Assembly (NCBI GenBank): GCA_037178625.1
Contig: CM074128.1
Span: 3,658,001-3,722,000 of the forward strand
Origin: Skeletonema tropicum
Taxonomy: Eukaryota; Bacillariophyta; Thalassiosirophyceae; Thalassiosirales; Thalassiosiraceae
Direction of reading: 5' to 3'
Length of the DNA stretch: 64,000 nucleotides
Numbering within the stretch: the first letter of the stretch is position 1; the number at the start of each line of letters is the position of its first letter. Positions 54,707 to 64,000 of this stretch are shown here, piece after piece. The notes below the pieces were generated by a model. That model searched no databases. It saw only the letters and a program-made list of their open reading frames with translations, and was not told the DNA's origin. Made by a program: the position numbers and the translations under genes.

Positions 54707-55117
54707 TTTTCAATACCCGAGGTAGTTTGCTGGCGATAAACGGCCGATACTCGTAGAATAATAGGAGATGCGTCGAATATGGGCGGTTGCAATCGACTTG
54801 CTGCGTTGTTCTGTCTCGTAATGAATTGCTGCGGTTGGAGCCCGGTATGTTGTGTCCGTCGGATTTGCTGCGTTGAGATAGTTGTTGCAAAAAACACACG
54901 ATAGTTTGCTGGCGATGGTCGGCGGCAGAGATCAGCAGGGGCGGGGGGCTAATATAATTAATAGCAGTAAGTCTCCCGGAGGCATGAGGTTAATAGCTAT
55001 GAGCGTCGGTAGTTATGCTAGTTAAGCGCCATGGTGAAGGTGTCAATTTTGGATTTTTGTTGTCAAAAAAGGTGTGTCGAAACATTCCGTGTAAGCGAGC
55101 GACCGCGGCGCCTTAAT
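54707..55117 (-). repeat. Right TIR of Mutator-like element
   Basis: Reverse complement of 49944-50357. The inner 330 nt are near-identical to the left arm, which implies recent activity or gene conversion despite the decayed transposase. Confidence 0.9.
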
Positions 55118-55378
55118 TGTGAACGAGCCGATCAATGACGATAAAATCGCGTGCTATTGTAAATAGAAGTACCGTACGTACCGACCGCCACTCGACTCGT
55201 TTAATTTTTGTCGTTTTTGCGGGCGGGAATGCAGTTGTACTGCCCGAAGTCGGGTATTTAGGGGGCTTTTATGGGCTATTTTCGTTGTGACATCGGTATG
55301 AGACAGGCAACCGAGACGTGTCTAGATTCCAGCTATCTCGCCAGATCCGGCCCCATGCCCAGAGCCCGAATTTGAGAA

Positions 55379-55736
55379 TAAGGTTTTGGGTATTCGTCAC
55401 TGCCGGATTTGCCGTTTTTCGGGGGCCATATTCGGCACTCCGGGCACTCGTCGGCACTCAGCTGTTTTCTTATATCTTGGTCAATATTGGGTACTTTTTC
55501 ATAATGAAAAATTTCTACGTACTCTACTGTACTAGATCTATCCAAAACTGCAATAAAAAGGTTGATTTTGTGATTATCTCTAGAAGAAAATATTTTTCGG
55601 CTCACCATCTCCAACTGGGAATGACTAACAAATGGGACCTTCTCCAACTGGGAATGACTATCAAATGGGACTTTTTACACCCCACTGCCGAATGACTGCC
55701 GAATCTCGGATTTTGACTGCCGAATACCCAAAACCT
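55379..55736. mobile_element. MITE with TIR AAGGTTTTGGGTATTCG
   Basis: Ends TAAGGTTTTGGGTATTCG and CGAATACCCAAAACCTTA are inverted repeats about 360 bp apart. A 9-bp target-like duplication ATTTGAGAA lies immediately left (55370-55378) and again at 56087-56095, after the adjacent MITE. No ORF. Confidence 0.75.
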
Positions 55737-55738
55737 TA

Positions 55739-56081
55739 CTCCCTCTGTCCCAAAAAAAATTGGCTATTTGAAGTTAATCGTAGTCCCACAAAAAACTAGC
55801 TATTTGACGTACTTATTCCTACGTCAGTCCCTACACAAGTGTCCGAGAGGCCTCTTCAGTTTCCATTCAGTTTCACATTAGTGTTATGTTTAAGGTTATT
55901 TTAACGCCTTTTGTCACAATATCATTAAAAATACTCGCTTAACAACCTCCAACCTCCATATAATCGTAACCGGCGTGAAATATGCTTTCCAACGATGTGC
56001 GATAGCAATTTTTTAGACGAAAATTGACCAAATTTTAACTATTTTAAATCAAAAAGCTAGTTTTTTGTGGGACAGAGGGAG
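55739..56081. mobile_element. Stowaway-like MITE (CTCCCTCTGTCCC TIR, TA duplication)
   Basis: CTCCCTCTGTCCCAAAAAA at 55739 is mirrored by TTTTTTGTGGGACAGAGGGAG ending at 56081, with TA on each side (55737-55738, 56082-56083). The arms extend inward (AAACTAGCTATTTGA / AAAAAGCTAGTTTTT). TIR and TA duplication match Stowaway/Tc1-mariner MITEs known best from plants. It inserted at the terminal TA of the preceding MITE. Confidence 0.8.
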
Positions 56082-56226
56082 TACATATTTGAGAAGCGGA
56101 GGTAAAATCATCAACATTGACGATATGACCACCGTTAGAAAGCTCTCTTACAGCCCTATCGATATATACCATCGTCTCCAACAAAATAACAGTCACTGCT
56201 CTGCCGAGGGCCTCGAGAAAGACAGA

Positions 56227-57397
56227 GACAAAGGCGGGTAGTAAGTGCAATAATGTATCGTATTGCAGACGGGGTGGGGGCCAAAATGAGTGGCAAAAAG
56301 AGGAGCAAAAGAACAACACCAGGGATTCCAATGTGGTCCCCCACCGTAGTACTAACCTGGCCCGACAGTTAGTGCTTAACTTCGCTGAGCAGACGGGAAG
56401 CGGTGCTGTCACTGTGGTATGGTCGTTCCTGTCGCATCGGGACCAGACAAACACTATAAACTGCATATTTTATCTACTTACTTTGTTACTCCGTCTATGT
56501 TGCTGCTGCTGTTTTGCGCTGAAACTGACTTCACCTCTTCTAATTCCCTTGGGGATATCGAACCAAGCAGGCAAGCTCTGCTTCGCTCGACTAAACCTAA
56601 ACTCGCCTTCTTTGACCCAAGCACAAGACGAAGGTAGAAGACCCATCCCCATCACTCTATGTATATGTAGTACTCGTCATCCTCAGCTCAGCCTCAGCGA
56701 GAGGACTGACTACACAGAGACAGATTCACTATGAATGGATTCCAATCGAAATCGAGCTGGAGCCAATCCTATTATAGTCTCGGCAGATTGAACCCTTCGT
56801 GGGAAGCATTGCCATTGCACTCGGCTCGGCAGCGCAAGTAGGGGACCAGTAGACGTGTGGAAGGCTTCAACTTCGATCTACGACATAGCTGAGAAGGGAT
56901 AACGCTTCTCATGAAGATGGAGCCAAACGAGGATCAGCAGGTTGAACTCTCGACATCTTTCATACACGTCTGGATGACTGAAGATAGACGGACGATGAGA
57001 CATACAATACAACGCAGACGCAGACGCAGCCAGCTTCTTATCTTAATCACGACTTCTCTCAAGTGAAGCGAAATTCGGCCACCAAACCTGAAAGAGCGAA
57101 GGCCGAGCAAAAGAAAGGACAAAGGCGGGTAGTAAGTGCAATAATGTATCGTATTGCAGACGGGGTGGGGGCCAAAATGAGTGGCAAAAAGAGGAGCAAA
57201 AGAACAACACCAGGGATTCCAATGTGGTCCCCCACCGTAGTACTAACCTGGCCCGACAGTTAGTGCTTAACTTCGCTGAGCAGACGGGAAGCGGTGCTGT
57301 CACTGTGGTATGGGTCGTTCCTGTCGCATCGGGACCAGACAAACACTATAAACTGCATATTTTATCTACTTACTTTGTTACTCCGTCTATGTTGCTG
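56227..57397. mobile_element. TRIM-like pair of 280-bp direct repeats
   Basis: 56227-56505 and 57118-57397 differ by one inserted G in what I can see. A 612-nt interior has no gene. The second repeat is preceded by purine-rich AGCAAAAGAAAGGA, like a polypurine tract. Repeats do not start TG or end CA and no primer-binding site was recognised, so LTR status is doubtful; a segmental duplication is the alternative. Confidence 0.5.
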
Positions 57398-57460
57398 GCC
57401 ATGTGAAACCCTGATGTGAAACCTCCTACTGTACATTTGAAATGAATTTGCAAGCACCTA

Positions 57461-57603
57461 TTTTGTGTACCACTCAGCTCTTTTTCTCGTGGGAGTTTCG
57501 TCTCCATTTTTTTTTCTGCACAAATGTCAGTTTCTCCTCTTTGTGCAGATCTGACCGCCGTTTGTATTTATGTGGGTAGAAAATGTGCTGAGTGGTACAC
57601 AAT
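57461..57603. mobile_element. Mini-MITE, about 140 bp
   Basis: TTGTGTACCACTCAGC at 57463 is mirrored by GCTGAGTGGTACACAA ending at about 57602, and a second inner pair TCTGCACAAA / TTTGTGCAGA gives a two-step hairpin. No coding capacity. Confidence 0.7.
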
Positions 57604-58047
57604 TAAGCAACCTCCTCCAACTTGAAGTTTTTGCAGTCGAGTCAATTGAGTGCGGCTTCCGATAAAATATCAGTACCGTTTCATTTAATATTAGTTCCTA
57701 CGTTAATACGGTACTTACATGCCATCAACCATCAAAAATGGACCCAGACCATGGTGAAAAATGGCTTCCTACGACCCTCAATAACACAGTAACTAGTAGG
57801 ATTTTGAGCTTACTTGCTGTGGTAATCTTCATCCCTTGACCATTAGGATCTTATCGATACCTTACTTGCCACCATAGGCCCGATATTCAAATTCGACTTG
57901 CAAACTGAACTCAAATGAACAGTATACTTATCCTCGCGGAGAAAGCCGTGTGGGGGAGCCGAAACGCATAGATAAACAATTTCTACGTGAGCTATGTAGG
58001 AATTCCTATATCATACACACCAATCTATTGTGTCGATAACTTCTTCC
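57604..58047. other. Intergenic, nothing recognised
   Basis: About 440 nt without credible ORF or repeat. Confidence 0.4.
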
Positions 58048-58120
58048 CCAACTATTGGAAATGGCCATTCTGTATTCATCATTGAGTTGGGCATACGGAA
58101 TGGCCATTCCCAATAGTTCG
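58048..58120. repeat. Near-perfect hairpin, 73 nt
   Basis: CCAACTATTGGAAATGGCCA TTC pairs with GAATGGCCATTCCCAATAGT T across a 17-nt loop. It could be a tiny foldback element or a small RNA precursor. Confidence 0.6.
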
Positions 58121-59841
58121 GGCAATGGAATAGAGGAGCACTGCTTACTCAACTGAAGTAGTTGGAGAGATGAGTTGTAGGGGTACTTAAAAAAATGGCG
58201 GGCTCTAACAAAAAGCCACTTTTCGCATGCTTTTTTCCCTTCGACCAATACACAAAAAATGCCGATCTTACACGATTGGTCGACTTCGACAACGTTTGTA
58301 CTATCACCACGGCGCCGACAACACCGGCCGCCGCCAGTAACTCCTTTGGGATACATTTGAGATCAACATTGTTGCTGCTACTTTGGATCTGGGCGCATAT
58401 TTTGGCATAGACAGAGAGCAACACCTGCAAGACATCATTATTTGGAGAGCAGAATCCGTCATCCGCTACACAGCAAATATCACCGTACACAATAATAATG
58501 GTTATCTACGCTCCATCATCGTTGGTAAATGAGTTGCGCTCGTAGAAGCGATGGAGCATATGCATGTAAAACTTGCTGGGGATCATGAAGAGATACTACA
58601 CTTCAAAGGCATCACATGTAGTGATTTATGTGGGAAGAAGGATGCGATGCCACTGATGTAATCATGTTGCAATGTGTTGAAAAGGATGATTTGGAAACAG
58701 ACAAGGACTCAGGACGGATTCATTGCACTCGGTATTGTTGTCATGTCTGATTTATTAGATGAATAGCAGCGCAATGCAACAAATATTTCATCGCAACTAA
58801 TGAGAATCATGAGAAGGTCAAAGTTGAAGAATGTATCATCTGCCGAACCTCGATGGTTTAAAGCGGATACCCTTCTCGCTGACAAAGACACGAGATGAAA
58901 CTGTCGATGCAATGATGAACAATAGAGATGGATTGGAATGTAGCATCTCATACACAAAATGGTTGCAACAGATGATGGCAGAAAGTGTGATGAAGGACAT
59001 GATGATGTTGTGATGCAAACTGTCAGATGCAATGAGTAGTGCAATTCCAGACTATACACGCAGCAAGCATCAAATATTGGGCGATAGAAGGCATCGCGTA
59101 TATTATAAGCGAAATATTTGAAGTGAATGAGACGGTGAAAAGTAGAGCAAATGAATGAATTAGATGTAAACCTTTCAAACCTTGCTTCTATATCAGCACA
59201 ACAACTCAATGTACCTAACAAGTACCTCCACAAGTACCTCCACAAATACCTCCAAGCATCAATAGATAAAGTTGCATGGTCTATTGCAAATACCCTGCGC
59301 CAGTTTTATTGTCACAGTCAAGTATCCAGGCGTTCTAGACAATTCATATAATATTGTTGCAACAAGAGAATGAGCAAGGCATTCCCTTGGAATGAGCGAC
59401 GACTGTAGCTTAGTATGGCTTGAACTCTATTTCATTTGACTCTATTCCATTTCAATAGCTTTCGCTCGGAATGGGAAGCATATTTATATTTACCACTACG
59501 ACTATGAGATCTTGTTTGCATTCGAATACAGTTCCATTTTTGTACATTCTACACAACATGCCCTGTAAATAGTTGAATAGTATATCCATATACAGCACAC
59601 TATCCAGCCTCCACCATCGCCATAATGATGAAAATATTATAGATATTCCATTCTTATTTATTGTTGATGGTGTGCCTAATGAGATATTACTTCTTGTTGC
59701 GTGCAGATGTATTGTCTACGAGATGTGTCCTCTTCCATATACCAACAAACAATGTACGAGCGATGTATGTTACGCACTGTAGTGACATTTAGCGGCGCAT
59801 CCTTTTGTACATACATCAATATTCTTCATCTCGTGGCGTTT
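58121..59841. other. Intergenic, decayed sequence
   Basis: Frames exist on both strands (for example minus 59245-58709, plus 58831-59013), but none resembles a protein over its length. Short protein-like stretches near 58540-58620 and 58830-58900 hint at an old pseudogene. No gene is called. Confidence 0.35.
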
Positions 59842-60255
59842 TCACAGCGATGAAGGGCAACGGCGTTGGCCATCGTATTTATTCTGATTGTGGAATGATG
59901 CGGTTTCTGTGCCGGCATCTTGTGTTGTGCTCTTCTGCTTCAGGCGCGCATCCAGACGGGAATCCAGCCGCACCACTTCAGTAGTAGATTCACCATGGGA
60001 ATAAGAATACATTTGCACGTTGATTGCAGTGGATAGTCCTGCTGCGGCTGCAAAGCTAGTGCCGAGAATCTCATGGCGGAATGTTTGGAGATGAGATGTC
60101 AAATCGTATTGTACGTAGGAATTAGTAAATGTTTCTACAGAGTTCTCATCTTCCGTCCAAAGAAAATCCACCACTAGGCATGCTAGTCCGTCTATGTCGC
60201 CTAGCCAATAGAACGTTATGATCTTCGAGCCGATAGCTTGCGTATGCATTACCAA
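59842..60255 (-). CDS. Hypothetical protein, 137 aa
   Basis: A minus-strand frame starting ATGGTAATGCAT-like within MVMHTQAIGSK. Composition is protein-like (YWLGDIDGLACLVVDFLWTE, LQTFRHEILGTSFAAAAGLS) with an apparently disordered basic tail. No family recognised. It stands alone beside the right edge of the repeat island, so it may be a small host gene or a fragment. Confidence 0.35.
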   Translation of the reverse strand: MVMHTQAIGSKIITFYWLGDIDGLACLVVDFLWTEDENSVETFTNSYVQYDLTSHLQTFRHEILGTSFAAAAGLSTAINVQMYSYSHGESTTEVVRLDSRLDARLKQKSTTQDAGTETASFHNQNKYDGQRRCPSSL

Positions 60256-60863
60256 TACACGTTGGAAAGATATTGTGCACTTGGAACAGTGAAAATCGGT
60301 CGTTTATTTTGTTATTTATGTACTTTTCAGCGGAGGATGATCAAAAAATCACTTTTTGATGATGATGTGCCCGACCTGATGTTGTGGTGTTGATATCTCG
60401 ATGAATACATGGAACCAGAAAAAGATAGTGTCATTCCCATAATCCTCACACTATACACTATCGATATATGCACTTAAAGTAGAATATTAAAATTTTTGCC
60501 ACTTAGTGCATTTTCGGAGATTTTCGGCTCCCCAAGACCATAGCAGCACGAATGAACAATATTCCTAGAGAAGACGCGAGGAAGAAGCAAAGAAGGATCC
60601 AAATTGTCGTAGTGACTATATGCTTGTCAGCAATTAAAGAAAGGGTATGAGAATCTTTGGTAAAAGATGATTATCTTTGCCTTCGCGCGTTCAAAACTGT
60701 CACAATTAGCTCAATGTGACATGTGCAGTACATACCTGAAAGGTTGCTGTTGAGCATCAGTGTCTCGCTCTCTACCCAAGTAAGAAGTACTTGAGAGATA
60801 AATCGTGCGTTACTTAGGTAGTAGGAATTTGGAACCTATTATTTGCACAATGAACGACCTAGC
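60256..60863. other. Intergenic upstream of HSF gene
   Basis: About 600 nt between divergent frames. It should include the HSF-gene promoter. No tandem nGAAn heat-shock element was evident. Confidence 0.4.
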
Positions 60864-62199
60864 ATGTACGCTGAAGAGTGCAAACAAAGAAGTAAATCAT
60901 CAAGTTGTGAGTCGGCCACAAGTAGCAGCTCAGCCGCTGCCACGTTTGGCCCCGCCAATGATGTGAAGAGTAGGAGTAGTACGACCAACACAAAAACCAT
61001 CACCGACGAGAGAATATCTAGTGATAATATTCTGAAGGAAAATGGATGTAACACGTCTGAAATTGAAAGTGGCATTGGCCTCAACATCACTGGCAGCGAT
61101 GCAAATAATATTTATCAGCAAAATGATGATGCTTCAATACAGTCTCAATCCCAATCTCAAGAAACAACCTTCCCTCAGCATCTGATGGATTTGATCGAGT
61201 CTGAAACTATCGATGATAACGCGGTCACTGTAAAAGGTCAAAAGGCTATAGAATGGCTTTCCACGGGAGACAAATTCATCATTCGTGACAAGGTGGCATT
61301 TGAGAGCCGCGTCCTGCCCAAATATTTCAACAACAAGTGCAAGTTCATGAGCTTTGTCAGGAAGCTTTACAGGTGAGAGAGTACACCAAGAACCGTACCT
61401 GATGTCTTGTCCATCATCATTATTCCTGACTCAAAACGAAATGATGGTCATATTTTCCTTCTCCTTTGTTCCACTCCTCATTCTATGATGCTCCTACAGG
61501 TGGGGATTCCGTCAAGTCGAGAAGGATATCTCTTCGGGCATGATGAGATTCAAGCACAAACACTTTACTCGTGGCGACAAGAGAAAATGTCTCGCTATGC
61601 ACTCAATTGTCAATGTCAAGAAACCTTCGGCTCCTTCAACAGTTGCGATGCATTACTCACCATACAGTCGACAAGGACAGGGATACAGCAGTATACTCCC
61701 GCACCCTAATGCAGGAGATGCTGTGCCCAACCACCTTCTTCAGAGCAATCGCCATATTTATGGTGGTGAGAACAGTATCTCGAGTAATCTGGGCCATGGT
61801 GGGACGTACAATATGCTTGGCAGACGAGTTGACCCTGGCTTGTCAATGAATTATGGACTCAGCATGCAAATGCAGCTGCCACATTCCAACCATTTTAAAA
61901 ATGGATTGAACTGGACCGCGCCAGGCTTGGTTCAAAATAGAAGCGAGATGATCCAACAGCCTTCTGTATCACCTTCAATGGTAGCGACACTCCACGCCAA
62001 TCAAGGCGATAGTACTGCAAATACTGTAAGCCAACCCAGTGCAGGTCTCAGAAATATTGGGCGGTCGGCAGAGGAAGTGAATCTTGCAGCATCAATCATG
62101 AACGAAGATGCAACAATCGACGCTTGGGTAGCTCTGCAATTGGCCAAAAGACACCTAAATGGCACCCCTTCCGCCAGCGACCTGAGAAGACCAAATTGA
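60864..62199 (+). CDS. Heat-shock-factor-type transcription factor, two exons
   Basis: Exons 60864-61372 and 61500-62199 join to 402 aa across a 127-nt GT-AG intron that splits the Arg codon of KLYR/WGFRQV. The HSF DNA-binding domain covers residues about 100-195: FPQHLMDLIESE, AIEWLSTGDKFIIRDK, FESRVLPKYFNNKCKFMSFVRKLYRWGFRQVEK (residues split here over the joint), and MMRFKHKHFTRGD. The N-terminus is Ser-rich, and the C-terminus is Asn/Gln/Ser-rich with no obvious heptad trimerisation region. Diatoms have a greatly expanded HSF family, so this need not be a heat-stress regulator. I chose the ATG at 60864 (MYAEECKQR); the frame extends seven codons upstream without another ATG. Confidence 0.92.
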
Positions 62200-62785
62200 G
62201 TTATCTTCTCGCAAGAGTGAATGCATTTTCGATCATTGGGACATCACATTTTTGTTTCCATTCTCCTATAATACGATGATATCTCAACAGCATCTCACAT
62301 AATGTAAAGAAGCATTTAATGCTTTTGTGGAAAGGTACTTCAAATGATTTACGCACTTGGTATAATAACATCACCGCTATTGAGTGAGTACAAGCTAAGA
62401 TAAGTATCTCGACGGTGTATCTCGCACTCAGTTCATCATCTTCGATATTCAGACTTTCAAAAACAAGGGTATGATACTGTTAGGCGATAGCATACCAGTC
62501 ACCCACAAACCATTGAGTCCACATTACATACCCGATTTATTTCAATTTTCTCTTTTTTAGAGCGAAGTTTGCTACACCAGTTTTTTATCCCCGGGGGAGA
62601 TTCAACTACTATGTCAAAAAAGAGAACAACAGGCCTGTCCATGCTCACAGTATCTTACACGTGTAATCAATTAAGCATCGACTGAATAAGTATTTTGACA
62701 GGAGCGACTTCAAAAATGGCTCAAAACTCAAAACATACCGCTCTATCTCTACTTATGATTTAAACACTGCATAACTTTGAACACA
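62200..62785. other. Intergenic between HSF and NF-YC genes
   Basis: About 590 nt between two plus-strand genes; contains the 3' region of the first and promoter of the second. An ATCCCCGGGGGA palindrome-like site lies near 62587. No gene. Confidence 0.4.
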
Positions 62786-64000
62786 ATGAGTAACAGCCAA
62801 CCAGCATCAGTACCAAATCCAATGGCGGCACCCGGCCCATCGCCATCTCCCGCACCGGCACCAGCACCAGCAGCCGCTGCGGAGAGTAAACCACCCGCAC
62901 CTCCACCTGCCGCCGCAACCGCAGCGAAACCACCGACTCCGCAACAACAAGCTTTGCAACAACAAATTCAGGCGCAGCTTCAGGCTCAGCTGCAACAACA
63001 GTTGCAGGCTGCAGCAGCAAAAGGAAAGCAAGCAAATATCACCCCGGAAATGATTCAGGTAGGTTCGTTGGTCGTTCTTTCTACTGATTTTTGAATTATG
63101 TATTCTTATTTCTCTTCTCAAAAATTTTGATATCTTTTCGACAGGCACAAGCGCAAGCAATGGTTCAAGCTGCTGCCCAGGCACAAGCAGTAGTTGCAGC
63201 TGCAAAAAACAGGGGAGGTGGGCTCGTGCCCATGAACGCAGCTCAAATATCTGCCCTGTCACAGATCCAAGCGCAGGCTATTGTAAATGCCCGGCCCCAA
63301 ACAGCGCTTGTAGGGGGGACACCAGGAAAAACTGACGAGAAGCCAACTCCCCAACAAATCCAAAACCAAATTCAATTACAAGCTCAAGCACTAGTACATG
63401 CTCATACACAAGCTCAGATCGCTGCTGGAATTTATAAGGGTGGCGACCCAGCTCCTGCAACAAAAGCTGCAGCCAAGCCCGGAGTAGCAGTTGCTGCTGC
63501 GACAGCTAAAGCATCTAATAGTAGTGCATCGCAGCAAATTAAACCATCCCCACAAAGTGAGTTGAAACCAATCTCCACTCCATATTCTGGAGTTCTTACA
63601 AAGGGCTCGACAGCGACACAATCTGTTGTCGCCGCCGCAGCCGCTGCCGTACCACAACCGATGGAATTATCTGCACCATCAGCACCAGGCGCTAGCTTTA
63701 TGTCGGATAATCTTCAAATGGGTGAAAATGGTGAAGTTGGAGGTGTCGTTATGGACCCAACATCCGAAGAATTTTTAAGCAAGCTGAATGGAGCGCTTAC
63801 TGAGTTCTGGACTGATCAGTTGGACGAGATGAAAAAATTGGGCACTGACAAAGTTGAAACTGAGCAAGACTTTAAAAACCACAATGATTTGCCTTTAGCT
63901 CGTATCAAACGAATTATGAAGAGTGACGAAGATGTGCGTATGATCAGCGCTGAAGCCCCAGTACTCTTTGCAAAGGCTTGTGAGATGTTCATTCTAGAGA
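62786..64000 (+). CDS. NFYC: NF-YC (HAP5) CCAAT-binding subunit, 3' partial
   Basis: Exon 1 is 62786-63058; an 86-nt GT-AG intron (63059-63144) follows, and exon 2 runs off the window. The first 300 residues are Ala/Pro/Gln-rich ([40 protein letters not shown]), probably a disordered activation region. The histone-fold domain begins near residue 305 with [20 protein letters not shown], then [20 protein letters not shown] and [20 protein letters not shown], a clear match to NF-YC/HAP5. With NF-YB and NF-YA it would bind CCAAT boxes in the nucleus. The N-terminal extension is long compared with animal and plant NF-YC, where the histone fold lies near the start. The remainder of the fold is beyond the window. 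Confidence 0.95.

Larger units (their letters stand above)
49944..55117. mobile_element. Mutator-like element, 5.2 kb, with long TIRs
   Basis: Long terminal inverted repeats: left arm 49944-50357 and right arm 54707-55117, outermost AATTAAGGCGCCGCGGTCGC. Most of the arm is near-identical, including CTCATAGCTATTAACCTCAT and ACCGGGCTCCAACCGCAGCA. TGTGAA flanks both ends and may be part of a target duplication. Arms of this length are typical of MULEs. The interior holds a decayed MULE-like transposase with a terminal zinc knuckle, plus a probable secondary insertion at 52.5-54.6 kb. Confidence 0.8.
55246..56225. repeat. Dispersed repeat copy 2, interrupted by MITEs
   Basis: Same family as 33656-34150. 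It lacks about 230 nt near 55310 relative to copy 1 and is interrupted at 55379-56086 by two MITEs. After 56225 it joins the 280-bp direct-repeat element. Confidence 0.75.

Noticed and set aside
58709..59245. 178-codon minus-strand frame
   Set aside because: Cys/His/Ser-rich with no coherent domain; the opposite strand has equally long protein-like pieces.

Overview
The window reads as nuclear DNA of a photosynthetic stramenopile, most likely a diatom. Three predicted proteins carry bipartite plastid presequences with a Phe at the likely cleavage site (ASGFGF, ADAFHQP and a Tat-like SSAF). Genes have few, short GT-AG introns (about 74-150 nt). There is a heat-shock-factor gene and an NF-YC gene, and no operon logic. 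The species assignment is inference.

Layout. (1) 1-18.7 kb is gene-dense: a partial NOP9-like pumilio protein, a plastid SnoaL/NTF2-like protein, a Ser-rich unknown, a plastid coiled-coil protein with two frame breaks, a three-exon ABCC (MRP-type) transporter, a two-exon PsbP-like thylakoid-lumen protein, and a large membrane protein joining a Cas1/CASD1-type acyltransferase to an SGNH domain. (2) 18.8-60.5 kb is a repeat island of about 42 kb. It holds a foldback element; a 27-monomer satellite of about 190 bp with a nine-monomer higher-order repeat; a decayed reverse-transcriptase fragment; TC-rich tandem repeats; several TIR elements; one small three-exon gene for a secreted six-cysteine protein; a 1.3-kb duplication whose breakpoint makes an in-frame chimeric ORF; an apparently exact 1,707-bp tandem duplication; 185-bp and 173-bp satellites lying side by side; a 1,086-aa CACTA/EnSpm-like transposase; and a 5.2-kb Mutator-like element with TIRs of about 415 bp. 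Inside or beside these are a DUF6729-like pseudogene next to TTAGGG repeats, nested MITEs and a TRIM-like direct-repeat pair. (3) 60.8-64 kb returns to ordinary genes: a two-exon HSF-type transcription factor and an NF-YC (HAP5) gene cut off by the window end.

Functional links. The host genes do not form one pathway; several serve plastid or membrane functions and the rest are nucleolar or transcriptional. The unusual content is in the island. The satellite has centromere-like architecture (monomers near nucleosome length, A-B-C subtypes, a nine-monomer higher-order unit, inverted monomers at both edges). Two introns of one small gene appear homologous to each other, which suggests intron duplication or introner-like gain. 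A 22-nt GT-AG segment interrupts the zinc finger of the transposase. Domain hits were read by eye; no database search was possible.
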